A stretch of 6,247 nt of DNA, taken from contig JAGDMX010000241.1 in NCBI GenBank assembly GCA_017860725.1, forward strand, positions 1 to 6,247, read 5' to 3'. This document shows, piece after piece, positions 1 through 5,918 of this stretch; within the stretch, counting starts at the first letter, position 1; each line of letters starts with the position of its first letter. The stretch is from Chloroflexota bacterium. GTDB lineage: Bacteria; Chloroflexota; Anaerolineae; Anaerolineales; UBA4823. A model generated the notes under the pieces. That model made no database searches. It was not told the origin of the DNA and was given only the letters and a program-made list of their open reading frames with translations. Both the position numbers and the translations under genes were made by a program.

Positions 1-11
1 GGGTTCTTTCA

Positions 12-87
12 ATCCAGTGGCTGGCCAACCAAAGATCGGTTGGCTTAAAAGGCCAAAAGCCCTAAAACGATTCTTCCATCCAGTGGC
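12..87. repeat. Pair of direct repeats ATCCAGTGGC
   Basis: ATCCAGTGGC occurs exactly at 12-21 and 78-87, a spacing of 66 bases. The similarity extends to the left: both copies are preceded by a TTCTT-rich stretch, TTCTTTCA before the first and TTCTTCC before the second. A weaker relative, TCCATTGGAC, lies at about 105-114. Two copies are too few to call an array, and the left window edge hides whether more exist upstream. It could be part of a short intergenic repeat family or a degenerate mobile-element end. Confidence 0.4.
24..44. repeat. Inverted repeat, 7-bp arms, 7-nt loop
   Basis: GCCAACC (24-30) pairs perfectly with GGTTGGC (38-44) across the loop AAAGATC. It is not followed by a T-run on either strand, so it does not look like an intrinsic terminator. 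It lies next to the first ATCCAGTGGC repeat copy. Its role is unknown. Confidence 0.4.
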
Positions 88-344
88 CCGCCGGTTTTTA
101 CTAGTCCATTGGACGATAATTGATATAAGCACATTGGATGCTTTAAAAAATCTGTCTTCAAGTAATTATTAAAATTCGTTCAATTTGAGGCTGTCGACCG
201 AATAGATCCCGAATCGGACGAGACTAGCTTTACATCAAAGCCACAGTATCTCGAAATGCTAAACTCTAAATGGCAGCCCAGAGAAAAAGACCTATAAGCA
301 AGGGGTTATATTCTTCTTGTTCCTTTTGTTTTTGATCTTTTATT

Positions 345-373
345 GGGTCACTTTTTGTAGCAAAAAGTGACCC
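345..373. repeat. Perfect 13-bp inverted repeat (hairpin) upstream of the M28 peptidase gene
   Basis: GGGTCACTTTTTG (345-357) is followed by the loop TAG (358-360) and its exact reverse complement CAAAAAGTGACCC (361-373). Chance is an unlikely source of a perfect 13-bp stem with a 3-nt loop. It is not a standard terminator, because the T-run lies inside the 5' arm and no T-tract follows the stem on either strand. It ends 18 bases before the candidate -10 box of the peptidase gene. It could be a protein-binding operator overlapping the -35 region, a transcript hairpin, or one copy of a dispersed palindromic repeat. Confidence 0.75.
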
Positions 374-391
374 CTGATAAAGGCATTGTTG

Positions 392-397
392 TATAAA
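392..397 (+). promoter_or_regulatory. Candidate -10 element of a possibly leaderless transcript
   Basis: TATAAA at 392-397 lies 8 bases before the ATG at 406, so transcription would begin almost at the start codon. The bases just before the ATG (ACTACAAAA) contain no Shine-Dalgarno sequence, which agrees with a leaderless mRNA. The -35 region is poor: the best-spaced hexamer is TGACCC at 368-373, with an 18-bp spacer, inside the 3' arm of the hairpin. The call rests on spacing and the absence of a ribosome binding site, so it is tentative. Confidence 0.35.
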
Positions 398-405
398 CTA
401 CAAAA

Positions 406-2799
406 ATGGATGATCCTGTTATTCATTTGTCTGCCAGTACAACCACCGGCTTATCGTATTGGCTGCCGGTCTTAGTGTCTTTATTCACCATTTGCCTGGT
501 TACCTTTCTGGTGCTGGCGCAGATGACGCCGCCAGCTGTCGTCCCTGCCTCAGCCCCTTCCACGGCCTTCTCGGCTACGAGAGCGTATGAGCACCTGAAA
601 ACCATTGCACGCTCGTCGCACCCTACCGGCTCACCGGAAAACGCCCAGGTACGCGGATATCTTTTTAACCAGTTGTCTGCTCTTAGCCTTCAGCCCGAAA
701 TTCAGACCAGCACCAGTGTCTATAACGACACAGGCAAGTGGGGTGTGTCTGGGCCGCGAGGGCTGGAAACCACCCCTGACACATGGAGCATTGCTGGAAC
801 TACCGTTAATAATATAATCGCTCGCATCCCTGGGACAGCCAGCACGGGCATTATAGTTCTAAGTACCCATTATGACTCGGTGCCATTCGGTCCTGGAGCG
901 AGCGACGCTGGTGCAGGCGTTGCTGCCATCATCGAAACTGCCCGCGCCCTCCGGGCCGGTCCACCGCTGCGCAATGATGTGGTCCTACTGCTCACTGATG
1001 GCGAGGAAATCGGGTTGATGGGTTCGCAAGCATTTGTGAAAAATCACCCGTGGATGGCGGATGTTGCTCTGGTGTTCAACCTGGAGGCTCGCGGAAGCAA
1101 TGGTGTAAGCCTGATGTATGAAACCAGCCCGAATAATTCCTGGCTAATCGGCGAATACGCCCGGGCAGCTAAGGATCCGGTCACCGGATCGGTCGCTACG
1201 GATGTCTACCGATTGATGCCCAACAGTAGTGATCTGACGACCTTTCTGCAGGCTGGGAAGCTGGGGATGAACTTCGCTTACAGCGAGAACTGGTCTGATT
1301 ACCATACTACCCACGACAGCCTGGAAGACTTGGATGTGCGCAGTCTGCAGCATCACGGTGACAATTTATTGGCGCTGGCGCAACATTTCGGTACCCTTGA
1401 CCTGGCCGCCGGCTCAGGCGAGGATGCAATATTTTTCTCCGTGCTGCGCCTGGCGGTAATCCACTATTCTAGAGGTTGGGCGCTGCCGTTGATGGTCATC
1501 GCATCCGTAGTTTTCATCATCGTGTTCGGATTGGGACTGCGGAGGGGAAGGCTCACACCACGCGGCCTGGCCATGGGTGTCATGGCGGTGCTCTTCTCGA
1601 TGGGGGCAGTGGCATTGACCGCCTACCTGGCAGTACAAGGGTTAGATTTATTGAAGAGCGGCGAACTGCAGGTTGGAATGGGAGGCACCTATCATGTCGA
1701 GCAATATGAGCTCGGGTTGTTAGCAATTTACCTGGGCCTCACTGCAACGATCTACGCCCTCTTTCAGCGCCGGGTAAGCTCTGCTGAGTTAGCTGGAGGC
1801 GCCTTAACCTTCTGGCTTGTGCTCACCATAGGCAGTACATTGATCCTCCCTGGCGCCAGCTACCTCTTCCTTTGGCCGCTACTGGCGGGTCTGATTGTAC
1901 TTGGCCTGGTCTGGGCTGCCACCCAGCCGTTGAATGCGCTTCAACGGTTCCTTGTTCTGATACCGGTGACTACCGGCCTGATCCTGTTCGGAACCATCAT
2001 TTACCTGGTACAGAGGATGTTCGGAGTGGGCATATATCCTGTTGGAGGGGTAATGTGTGTCCTGCTCATGACCCTGGCGTTTCCCTACCTGGACTTCCGT
2101 GCCCTGCCGCGTGCCTCGGTTTGGGCGGCGGGCACGGTACTTACTGGTATCCTTCTCTTAGTTTGGGTAGGTTTCACCACTGGGTACAATGCTGACTGGC
2201 CACGTCAGAATTTCCTGTTTTATAGCATGAATGTAGACACGGGAAAGGCCTCCTGGGTTGCTGCAGCAAACCTGCCGGAGGATGATACGCTGTCCCCCTG
2301 GTTGGGGTCTGCACCCAGGGATGGGACCATGACGGATGTTTTCCCCGGATCGTGGGAAGAGCATGTATGGACCAACGCTGCACCGGCATTGAACCAACCC
2401 GGACCTGTGATTACGGTGTTGGAAGACAAAACTGAAGCTGGTGTACGCTACCTACGGCTGAACCTGCGTTCGCCGCGAGGCGCCTGGGCTGTGATGTCAG
2501 ATATCACAGCAGAAGGCGCGATCCTGGAAGGTGAGCTGTATGGGGAGCACTACAGCAGAGAGACGCCTCGAGACAACTTGTTTTTCAAGGTAATTGCCCT
2601 ACCACCAGAAGGAGCGGAGATCGGAATCAAACTTCTTCCCAATACTCCAGTCACCATCCGCCTTGCGGACGTCAGCCTGGAATTGCCGCCCCTTGGCAAT
2701 CGCGCTGGCCTTTATGCATTGCCTCTGCGAACCGGCTTCGGCGGTGGACATGGTGTCGATGGGATGACTCTGCTCCATAGAGTTTATAGGCTGTATTGA
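406..2799 (+). CDS. M28-family zinc metallopeptidase with multi-pass membrane region (Fxna/ERMP1-like architecture)
   Basis: This 797-residue membrane protein is predicted to be an aminopeptidase or other exopeptidase with two zinc ions. Residues about 18-39 form an N-terminal membrane anchor, and 60-330 form the M28 domain. Family-typical metal-site residues are visible: H155 and D157 (HYD), D167 (SDAGAG), E200 as catalytic base and E201 as ligand (TDGEE), E227 (NLEARG) and H300 (DYHTTHDS). About eight further hydrophobic segments follow (roughly 359-377, 387-411, 434-452, 465-482, 484-504, 515-536, 545-562 and 571-590), then a non-membrane C-terminal domain (about 594-797). Peptidase followed by membrane bundle and terminal domain resembles eukaryotic Fxna/ERMP1 and its bacterial relatives. 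All key residues are present, so it is probably active; sidedness and substrate are unknown. The ATG at 406 has no Shine-Dalgarno sequence but keeps the anchor in frame, and no later ATG does this. It appears monocistronic, with a 445-base gap downstream. Confidence 0.92.
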   Translation: MDDPVIHLSASTTTGLSYWLPVLVSLFTICLVTFLVLAQMTPPAVVPASAPSTAFSATRAYEHLKTIARSSHPTGSPENAQVRGYLFNQLSALSLQPEIQTSTSVYNDTGKWGVSGPRGLETTPDTWSIAGTTVNNIIARIPGTASTGIIVLSTHYDSVPFGPGASDAGAGVAAIIETARALRAGPPLRNDVVLLLTDGEEIGLMGSQAFVKNHPWMADVALVFNLEARGSNGVSLMYETSPNNSWLIGEYARAAKDPVTGSVATDVYRLMPNSSDLTTFLQAGKLGMNFAYSENWSDYHTTHDSLEDLDVRSLQHHGDNLLALAQHFGTLDLAAGSGEDAIFFSVLRLAVIHYSRGWALPLMVIASVVFIIVFGLGLRRGRLTPRGLAMGVMAVLFSMGAVALTAYLAVQGLDLLKSGELQVGMGGTYHVEQYELGLLAIYLGLTATIYALFQRRVSSAELAGGALTFWLVLTIGSTLILPGASYLFLWPLLAGLIVLGLVWAATQPLNALQRFLVLIPVTTGLILFGTIIYLVQRMFGVGIYPVGGVMCVLLMTLAFPYLDFRALPRASVWAAGTVLTGILLLVWVGFTTGYNADWPRQNFLFYSMNVDTGKASWVAAANLPEDDTLSPWLGSAPRDGTMTDVFPGSWEEHVWTNAAPALNQPGPVITVLEDKTEAGVRYLRLNLRSPRGAWAVMSDITAEGAILEGELYGEHYSRETPRDNLFFKVIALPPEGAEIGIKLLPNTPVTIRLADVSLELPPLGNRAGLYALPLRTGFGGGHGVDGMTLLHRVYRLY

Positions 2800-2841
2800 T
2801 GGGGCTCCTAAAAATCTTCCAAGCGCTGAGGAGTATATACA

Positions 2842-2919
2842 ATGATGGAGAAGCGATTTAAAAGTGAGATCGCCAGGCTGACAATGAGCGATCTCGGCCG
2901 CAGATCCCTCGCGCCTTGA
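2842..2919 (+). CDS. Possible 25-residue peptide or gene remnant (doubtful)
   Basis: ATG ATG GAG opens a 25-codon frame ending in TGA at 2917-2919. GAGGAG at 2828-2833 is 8 bases upstream, a good Shine-Dalgarno match at good spacing, and that is the only reason to list it. The product (MMEKRFKSEIARL and on) is basic and partly amphipathic, with no recognised family. It could be a true small protein, the 5' end of a gene lost in the rearrangement seen downstream, or chance. A perfect 8-bp dyad lies inside it. Confidence 0.2.
   Translation: MMEKRFKSEIARLTMSDLGRRSLAP
2866..2895. repeat. Inverted repeat, 8-bp perfect arms, 14-nt spacer
   Basis: GAGATCGC (2866-2873) and GCGATCTC (2888-2895) are exact reverse complements. 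No T-run follows, so it does not look like a terminator. The size and spacing would suit an operator or a weak hairpin in the transcript. It falls inside the doubtful short ORF at 2842-2919. Confidence 0.4.
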
Positions 2920-2965
2920 CAGGTCTACCACCAGATTTATTAAGTCCGGCAGTAAGTGCAGCTTC

Positions 2966-2993
2966 GTCCCAAAGGGACACCGTCACTAGTGAC
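2966..2993. repeat. Two adjacent palindromes
   Basis: GTCCC AAA GGGAC (2966-2978) is a perfect 5-bp hairpin. Three bases later comes the perfect 12-bp palindrome GTCACTAGTGAC (2982-2993). Neither has a terminator T-run. The half-site GTCAC is also part of the hairpin at 345-373 (GGGTCAC), although five shared bases may be coincidence. These could be regulator binding sites for the downstream cluster. Confidence 0.35.
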
Positions 2994-3122
2994 ACCGCTG
3001 CCTTGGGGGGGGTTATAAGCTGCGGAGAGGGTGGGTGTCCTCTTCACAGTGGGTATATTTACAACTAGACATCACTTGATGTTAAACGACAAACAGGTCT
3101 TTTTAAGGTATGGAAAGGTGAA

Positions 3123-3224
3123 ATGCGCGATAATATGAGTACAATCTTGCACGGCAGCTGTCGAGCCAGGCTGCTGAGCCCCATGCTTGCCCTCGTTGTT
3201 CCTGCATCCAAGTCTGCTCAATGA
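3123..3224 (+). CDS. Possible 33-residue upstream ORF (doubtful)
   Basis: ATG at 3123 opens a 33-codon frame that stops at the TGA at 3222-3224, 20 bases before the start of the saccharopine-dehydrogenase-like remnant. AAAGG (3114-3118) precedes it by only 4 bases, so initiation would be weak. The product has a basic stretch followed by a short hydrophobic one (ending near LALVVPAS) and matches no family I know. It could be a leader peptide, the 5' scrap of a lost gene, or chance. Confidence 0.15.
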   Translation: MRDNMSTILHGSCRARLLSPMLALVVPASKSAQ

Positions 3225-3231
3225 ATGTAAT

Positions 3232-3236
3232 AGGAG
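3232..3236 (+). promoter_or_regulatory. Ribosome binding site fixing the start at 3245
   Basis: AGGAG lies 8 bases before the ATG at 3245. A longer in-frame start at 3221 has no comparable site and would place this AGGAG inside the gene, so 3245 is the better start. The following residues (FLIYSSTGFVG) fit the expected beginning of the family. Confidence 0.65.
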
Positions 3237-3244
3237 TGAATCCG

Positions 3245-3505
3245 ATGTCCTCAGGATTCCTCATTTACAGTTCCACCGGCTTCGTGGGCGATGCCATCGC
3301 ACGCCTGGCTATGCAGCGCGGTTTACGGCCGGTGATCGCCGGACGAAACGTTGCCCGAGTCGAAGCTCAAGTGGCTTGGCCTGGAATGCCCCGAGCGTAT
3401 AAAGGTCATGGTCTTGATGCTCCCCGGCACCGCCTGGGAAACACGGATTGCCCAGGCCCGGCGTTACCGGCTTCAGGCACTGATCGGTCTCCTAGTCGAG
3501 GGTAG
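3245..3505 (+). pseudogene. 5' fragment of a saccharopine dehydrogenase-like (Rossmann oxidoreductase) gene, out of frame after about 42 codons
   Basis: From the ATG at 3245 the first 42 codons read like the N-terminus of the saccharopine dehydrogenase-like / trans-acting enoyl reductase family: beta strand FLIY, glycine-rich turn, helix GDAIARLAMQRG, second strand PVIAGRN, then ARVEAQ. The turn reads SSTGFVG where the family usually has GATGFVG or similar, so its first glycine has become serine. Beyond about 3371 this frame loses all resemblance and stops at the TAG at 3503-3505, while the neighbouring frame becomes clearly alpha/beta hydrolase. Relatives are typically several hundred residues long, so about 90% is missing. 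The good ribosome binding site could still drive an 86-residue peptide with no complete fold. I call it a broken gene; a sequencing or assembly join is the alternative. Confidence 0.7.
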
Positions 3506-3863
3506 TGGGTTATCTCGGGCAATTAGCCGCAATATAGGTCGTTTCATCCCAGCCTGGATGGTGAATCAGGCAGGCGCACAGGTGCTCTCCGCTTATACGA
3601 TTGGACTGAAAACCATGAAACGCCGGACGCTGTGGAATCTGTTTCGCGGCGTAGCGAGCAGCGATCTACCGCCGCGCGAGCGCCTGAGCGCCCTGGCAGG
3701 CATCCCCAGCCTGATCGTTTCCTGGGTCGGCGATCGAACTCACCCGGTGTCTTCTGCTGAGGAGTTGCACCCTTCGCTGCTTTCTCTTCTCTGCGCCTTG
3801 TCCTCCGGAGAGATGTCGTGGAAAAGGATGAAGAATCTATCCAGATTGACCTGGCAACCCTGA
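3372..3863 (+). pseudogene. Alpha/beta hydrolase fragment lacking its N-terminal half and C-terminal end
   Basis: The frame from about 3372 to 3770 reads as the middle and later part of an alpha/beta hydrolase. WLGLECPERIK followed by VMVLMLPGTAWETR matches the strand after the nucleophile elbow. A helical cap region and the strand SLIVSWVGDRTHPVS follow, where the Asp of VGD (about 3732-3734) would be the catalytic acid. The nucleophile GxSxG motif is absent because the N-terminal half was replaced by the saccharopine-dehydrogenase-like fragment. After SAEELH (about 3770) the frame loses family character and no catalytic Gly-His motif follows before the TGA at 3861-3863. There is no start codon of its own; the first candidate is a TTG at 3351 inside the previous fragment. 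It overlaps the start of the next gene by 46 bases. It cannot be a working hydrolase. Confidence 0.7.
3807..3810 (+). promoter_or_regulatory. Ribosome binding site for the GTG start at 3818
   Basis: GGAG lies 7 bases before the GTG at 3818, inside the tail of the hydrolase fragment. The frame upstream is closed by a TGA near 3758, and no ATG lies between that stop and 3818. This supports the GTG as the start of the phosphotransferase-SDR fusion. Confidence 0.55.
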
Positions 3864-5890
3864 CCGGCCTGGTGAGGGTGGCCTGCCATAATCCCCGGCT
3901 CGTGGTTCATGACTGGCAAGCCCAGCGCCTGCACGGCGGTTTTCAGCTCAATTCCTCCATTTACCACCTGCAGGGACATGCGCTGGAAGCCGGGAATCGC
4001 CTGCCCTGGTCTCTGGTGCTAAAAGTCATCCGACCGGACCCGATCTATGCTGCTCCACAAGAATATCGCTATTGGAAACGGGAGGCACTGGCTTACCAAT
4101 CCGGTTCGCTGAACGACCTGACCGGTCCGGTGGTTGCGCCGCGCTGCTACGATGTTTGTGCCCAGTCAGATGGCTCCCAGTGGATTTATTTAGAAGATAT
4201 TCACGCAGACAGCGGTTCATCCTCCTGGTCCATGGAACAATATGCGAAGGTTGCCCGCTGCCTGGGCGAATACAACGGTGCCTACCTGGCAGGGCGTCCT
4301 CTCCCGCAGGCAGGATGGATTGCGCGAGACTGGCTGCGTAATTATCTGGAGCATGCCACACCGGCAGTGGATTTCGTCCGCGCGCATCCGCATGACCCAC
4401 TGATTCAGAACATATTTCCGGGAAACACCCTGTCCCAGATCCTGGCTTTCTGGGACCTGCACCCCACCCTCCTGAATAAGCTGGATGCTCTCCCCCAGAC
4501 GTTTTGCCACCAGGATGCATTCGACCGCAATGTATTTCTGCGCGGTGGGCAGATCGTGGCAATCGATTGGGGCTACGCCGGCATTGCTCCGGTTGGGTCC
4601 GAGCTGGCGCCGCTCATCGCGGCTGCGATCGGGATGGGCAGCTTTCCTGCCAGCCGGGCTCGGGAACTGGACGCTGCCTGCTTCACGGCCTATTTGGAAG
4701 GGCTGCGCCAGGCTGAATACCAGCCGGATGCCAGGCAAGTCCGCCTGGGATTTACGCTCACACTCGGGTTGAGGTATCTCCTCGGGAACACGGTGGGAGA
4801 GACGATTCCCTCGCTGCTTGACCAGGAGCGGCGCGAGCGACTTTTCGAGAACGTCCCTGTACCCGATACTGAGAATGTGAAAAGCGACCCCGACAATGTT
4901 GCCTACTACCAGGGTCTTGTATTTGAGCTGCTCAGACAGCTCGGATCTGGATTCACCCTCCGGCTGCTGAGGCGCACGTTGAGCTATATGGTCCGGTTAC
5001 GGTCCAAAAACCCTGATCGGGCTGCTTCCCTGCGCTCCTTACCGAGCGTCGAATTCCATGCCGGCGATCTCGCCCAGCCCGGCAGCCTGCGTGGCTGCGC
5101 AGGTGGCTGTTCAATCGTCTACCACTTAGCCGCGAAAATGCACGGTTCCGATTGGGCTTCCTCGCGCGCGGTGAATATCACTGGAACCCAGGCGTTAATC
5201 GACGAATCGTTCCGGGCAGGCGTGGACCGTTTCGTTTATGCCAGCACTATCGGTGTGTATGGCCTCGCCAAGGATGACCCGATCACCGAAGAGACCCCCT
5301 GGACGGAATACAACCTGCCGTATTTCACTACCAAGCAAGAGGCTGAGCGAATCGTGTGGAAGTCATACGACCGGCTCCCGGTCGTGGTTGCCCGCATCGG
5401 CGATGCCATCGGGCCGGGACAAACTTTCTGGAGTATTACCCTCCTCGAAATAGCGAACCGTGGCTTATTGAAGCTGCCGTTAGATTCGCAAACTGGAACC
5501 CTCAATCCGATCTACATCGATAATTTGATCGACGCCCTGCTTCTGCTGGGAACTCACCCCACTGCACCCGGGCAGATTTTCAACGTGGTGGATGGCTTCC
5601 CCATTCGCTCGAGCGATTACTTCCGCTTTATTCATAAAATCGTCGGGAAAAAGGCAACCGCCTTGCCCTTCTTCCTGGTGAAAGGCGGGGCCACTGTTCT
5701 GATGTGGCTGGAAAAGCTGCAAGGCCGGGAACCCATGACTTCTCCGACAGCCCTTCTGTACCAGTATCGCAAAGGAAAAATCTACCCGGAGAAGATGAAG
5801 ACTCTCCTGGGCTGGTCCCCCGCCATCTCAAAAGAAGAAGCCTTCCGCCGCACAGAAGATTGGCTGCGCCAGCAAGGTTATCTGAAGTAG
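3818..5890 (+). CDS. APH-type phosphotransferase fused to an extended SDR lacking its NAD-binding N-terminus
   Basis: This 690-residue protein joins two unrelated folds. Residues 1-397 form a kinase of the aminoglycoside phosphotransferase/choline kinase superfamily, which phosphorylates small-molecule hydroxyls with ATP. Visible motifs are K69 (LVLKVIR, ATP-binding lysine), E89 (KREALAY), the catalytic loop CHQDAFDRN (H231, D233, N238) and the metal-binding D250 (IDWGYAG). All key residues are present, so the kinase is probably active, with unknown substrate. Residues 398-690 are an extended SDR (NAD-dependent epimerase / 3-beta-HSD-like) that begins after the first beta strand and the GxxGxxG turn. 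S476, Y502 and K506 of the catalytic triad are present, but the cofactor-binding start is missing, so redox activity is unlikely. A partial copy at 5985-6053 ends in a stop where this ORF continues into the SDR, so the fusion looks secondary. The GTG start is supported by GGAG 7 bases upstream. An assembly join is the main alternative. Confidence 0.85.
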   Translation: MEKDEESIQIDLATLTGLVRVACHNPRLVVHDWQAQRLHGGFQLNSSIYHLQGHALEAGNRLPWSLVLKVIRPDPIYAAPQEYRYWKREALAYQSGSLNDLTGPVVAPRCYDVCAQSDGSQWIYLEDIHADSGSSSWSMEQYAKVARCLGEYNGAYLAGRPLPQAGWIARDWLRNYLEHATPAVDFVRAHPHDPLIQNIFPGNTLSQILAFWDLHPTLLNKLDALPQTFCHQDAFDRNVFLRGGQIVAIDWGYAGIAPVGSELAPLIAAAIGMGSFPASRARELDAACFTAYLEGLRQAEYQPDARQVRLGFTLTLGLRYLLGNTVGETIPSLLDQERRERLFENVPVPDTENVKSDPDNVAYYQGLVFELLRQLGSGFTLRLLRRTLSYMVRLRSKNPDRAASLRSLPSVEFHAGDLAQPGSLRGCAGGCSIVYHLAAKMHGSDWASSRAVNITGTQALIDESFRAGVDRFVYASTIGVYGLAKDDPITEETPWTEYNLPYFTTKQEAERIVWKSYDRLPVVVARIGDAIGPGQTFWSITLLEIANRGLLKLPLDSQTGTLNPIYIDNLIDALLLLGTHPTAPGQIFNVVDGFPIRSSDYFRFIHKIVGKKATALPFFLVKGGATVLMWLEKLQGREPMTSPTALLYQYRKGKIYPEKMKTLLGWSPAISKEEAFRRTEDWLRQQGYLK
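4943..5008 (+). repeat. Copy 1 of the phosphotransferase C-terminal repeat (in-frame junction copy)
   Basis: These 66 bases encode GSGFTLRLLRRTL and on to RSK (residues 376-397), a basic C-terminal helix of the phosphotransferase. They align without gaps to 5985-6050, with 55 of 66 bases identical by my count. Several differences are synonymous third-position changes (for example ttc/ttt, ctc/ctg, acg/aca, tta/ttg), which suggests the segment evolved under protein-level selection in both copies before decay. Right after this copy the frame continues with AACCCTGATCGG into the SDR; after copy 2 it stops. Confidence 0.8.
5009..5890 (+). other. Truncated SDR (NAD-dependent epimerase/dehydratase) module within the fusion
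   Basis: This is the 3' portion of the fused ORF (residues 398-690). Its first residues, NPDRAASLRSLPSVEF, fit the position just after the second beta strand of an extended SDR, where relatives read like VRVLVRS. Then come GDL (D417), YHLAAK (435-440), VYASTIGVYG with catalytic S476, YFTTK with Y502 and K506, the substrate-region stretch LNPIYIDNLIDALLL and the C-terminal domain FNVVDGFPIRSSDYFRF. The missing piece is roughly the first 30-35 residues, including the glycine-rich cofactor loop. A standalone relative would be about 320-330 residues long. I see no internal start with a good ribosome binding site that would let this part be made alone. Confidence 0.75.
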
Positions 5891-5918
5891 CCTGACCTGT
5901 GATAGAAATGAAGGGCAA

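Larger units (their letters stand above)
1..405. other. AT-rich non-coding leader region upstream of the M28 peptidase gene
   Basis: No reading frame here has a credible start, ribosome binding site and recognisable protein. The longest open stretch I traced by eye, on the minus strand around 190-300, is under 45 codons and has no start codon. Base composition is visibly richer in A and T than in the genes that follow. The region contains a 7-bp inverted repeat (24-44), a repeated ATCCAGTGGC motif (12-21 and 78-87), a T-rich stretch (about 311-344), a perfect 13-bp inverted repeat (345-373) and a candidate -10 box (392-397). It probably holds the promoter of the peptidase gene. The rest may be remnant or non-coding DNA. 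Confidence 0.6.
2800..3244. other. Intergenic region with several short dyads and no convincing gene
   Basis: These 445 bases separate the intact peptidase gene from the rearranged cluster. I see two short ORFs with partial ribosome binding sites (2842-2919 and 3123-3224), a 30-base dyad (2866-2895), two adjacent palindromes (2966-2993) and a run of eight G (3005-3012). On the minus strand an open frame of about 40 codons, ending at a TAA at about 2939-2941, has a C-terminus reading CTYCRT; it has no ATG and I do not call it. There is no clear intrinsic terminator after the peptidase gene. Sequences such as GATAAT (3129-3134) could be -10 boxes for the downstream cluster, but none has a good -35 partner. 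Confidence 0.55.

Noticed and set aside
345..373. Reading the 13-bp inverted repeat as a rho-independent terminator
   Set aside because: No T-tract follows the stem on either strand; the T-run is inside the 5' arm. It is kept only as an inverted repeat of unknown role.
2939..3080. Minus-strand open frame of about 40 codons ending in CTYCRT
   Set aside because: It has no ATG start, no ribosome binding site and no recognised family; the cysteine pair alone is not enough evidence.
3221..3244. Longer start (ATG at 3221) for the saccharopine-dehydrogenase-like fragment
   Set aside because: The AGGAG at 3232-3236 is well placed for the ATG at 3245, and the family normally begins just before the first beta strand.
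3351..3371. TTG at 3351 as a true start for the hydrolase frame
   Set aside because: It has no ribosome binding site and lies within the preceding oxidoreductase fragment; family resemblance begins only at about 3372.
4026..4738. Minus-strand open frames of more than 170 codons opposite the kinase module
   Set aside because: They lie wholly opposite a well-supported + strand kinase and show no recognisable domain; they are expected from GC-rich coding DNA.
4943..5008. GSGFT in the junction helix as a replacement NAD-binding glycine loop for the SDR
   Set aside because: The downstream copy shows this segment belongs to the kinase C-terminus. It lacks a GxxGxxG pattern and a preceding hydrophobic strand, so cofactor binding is not supported.
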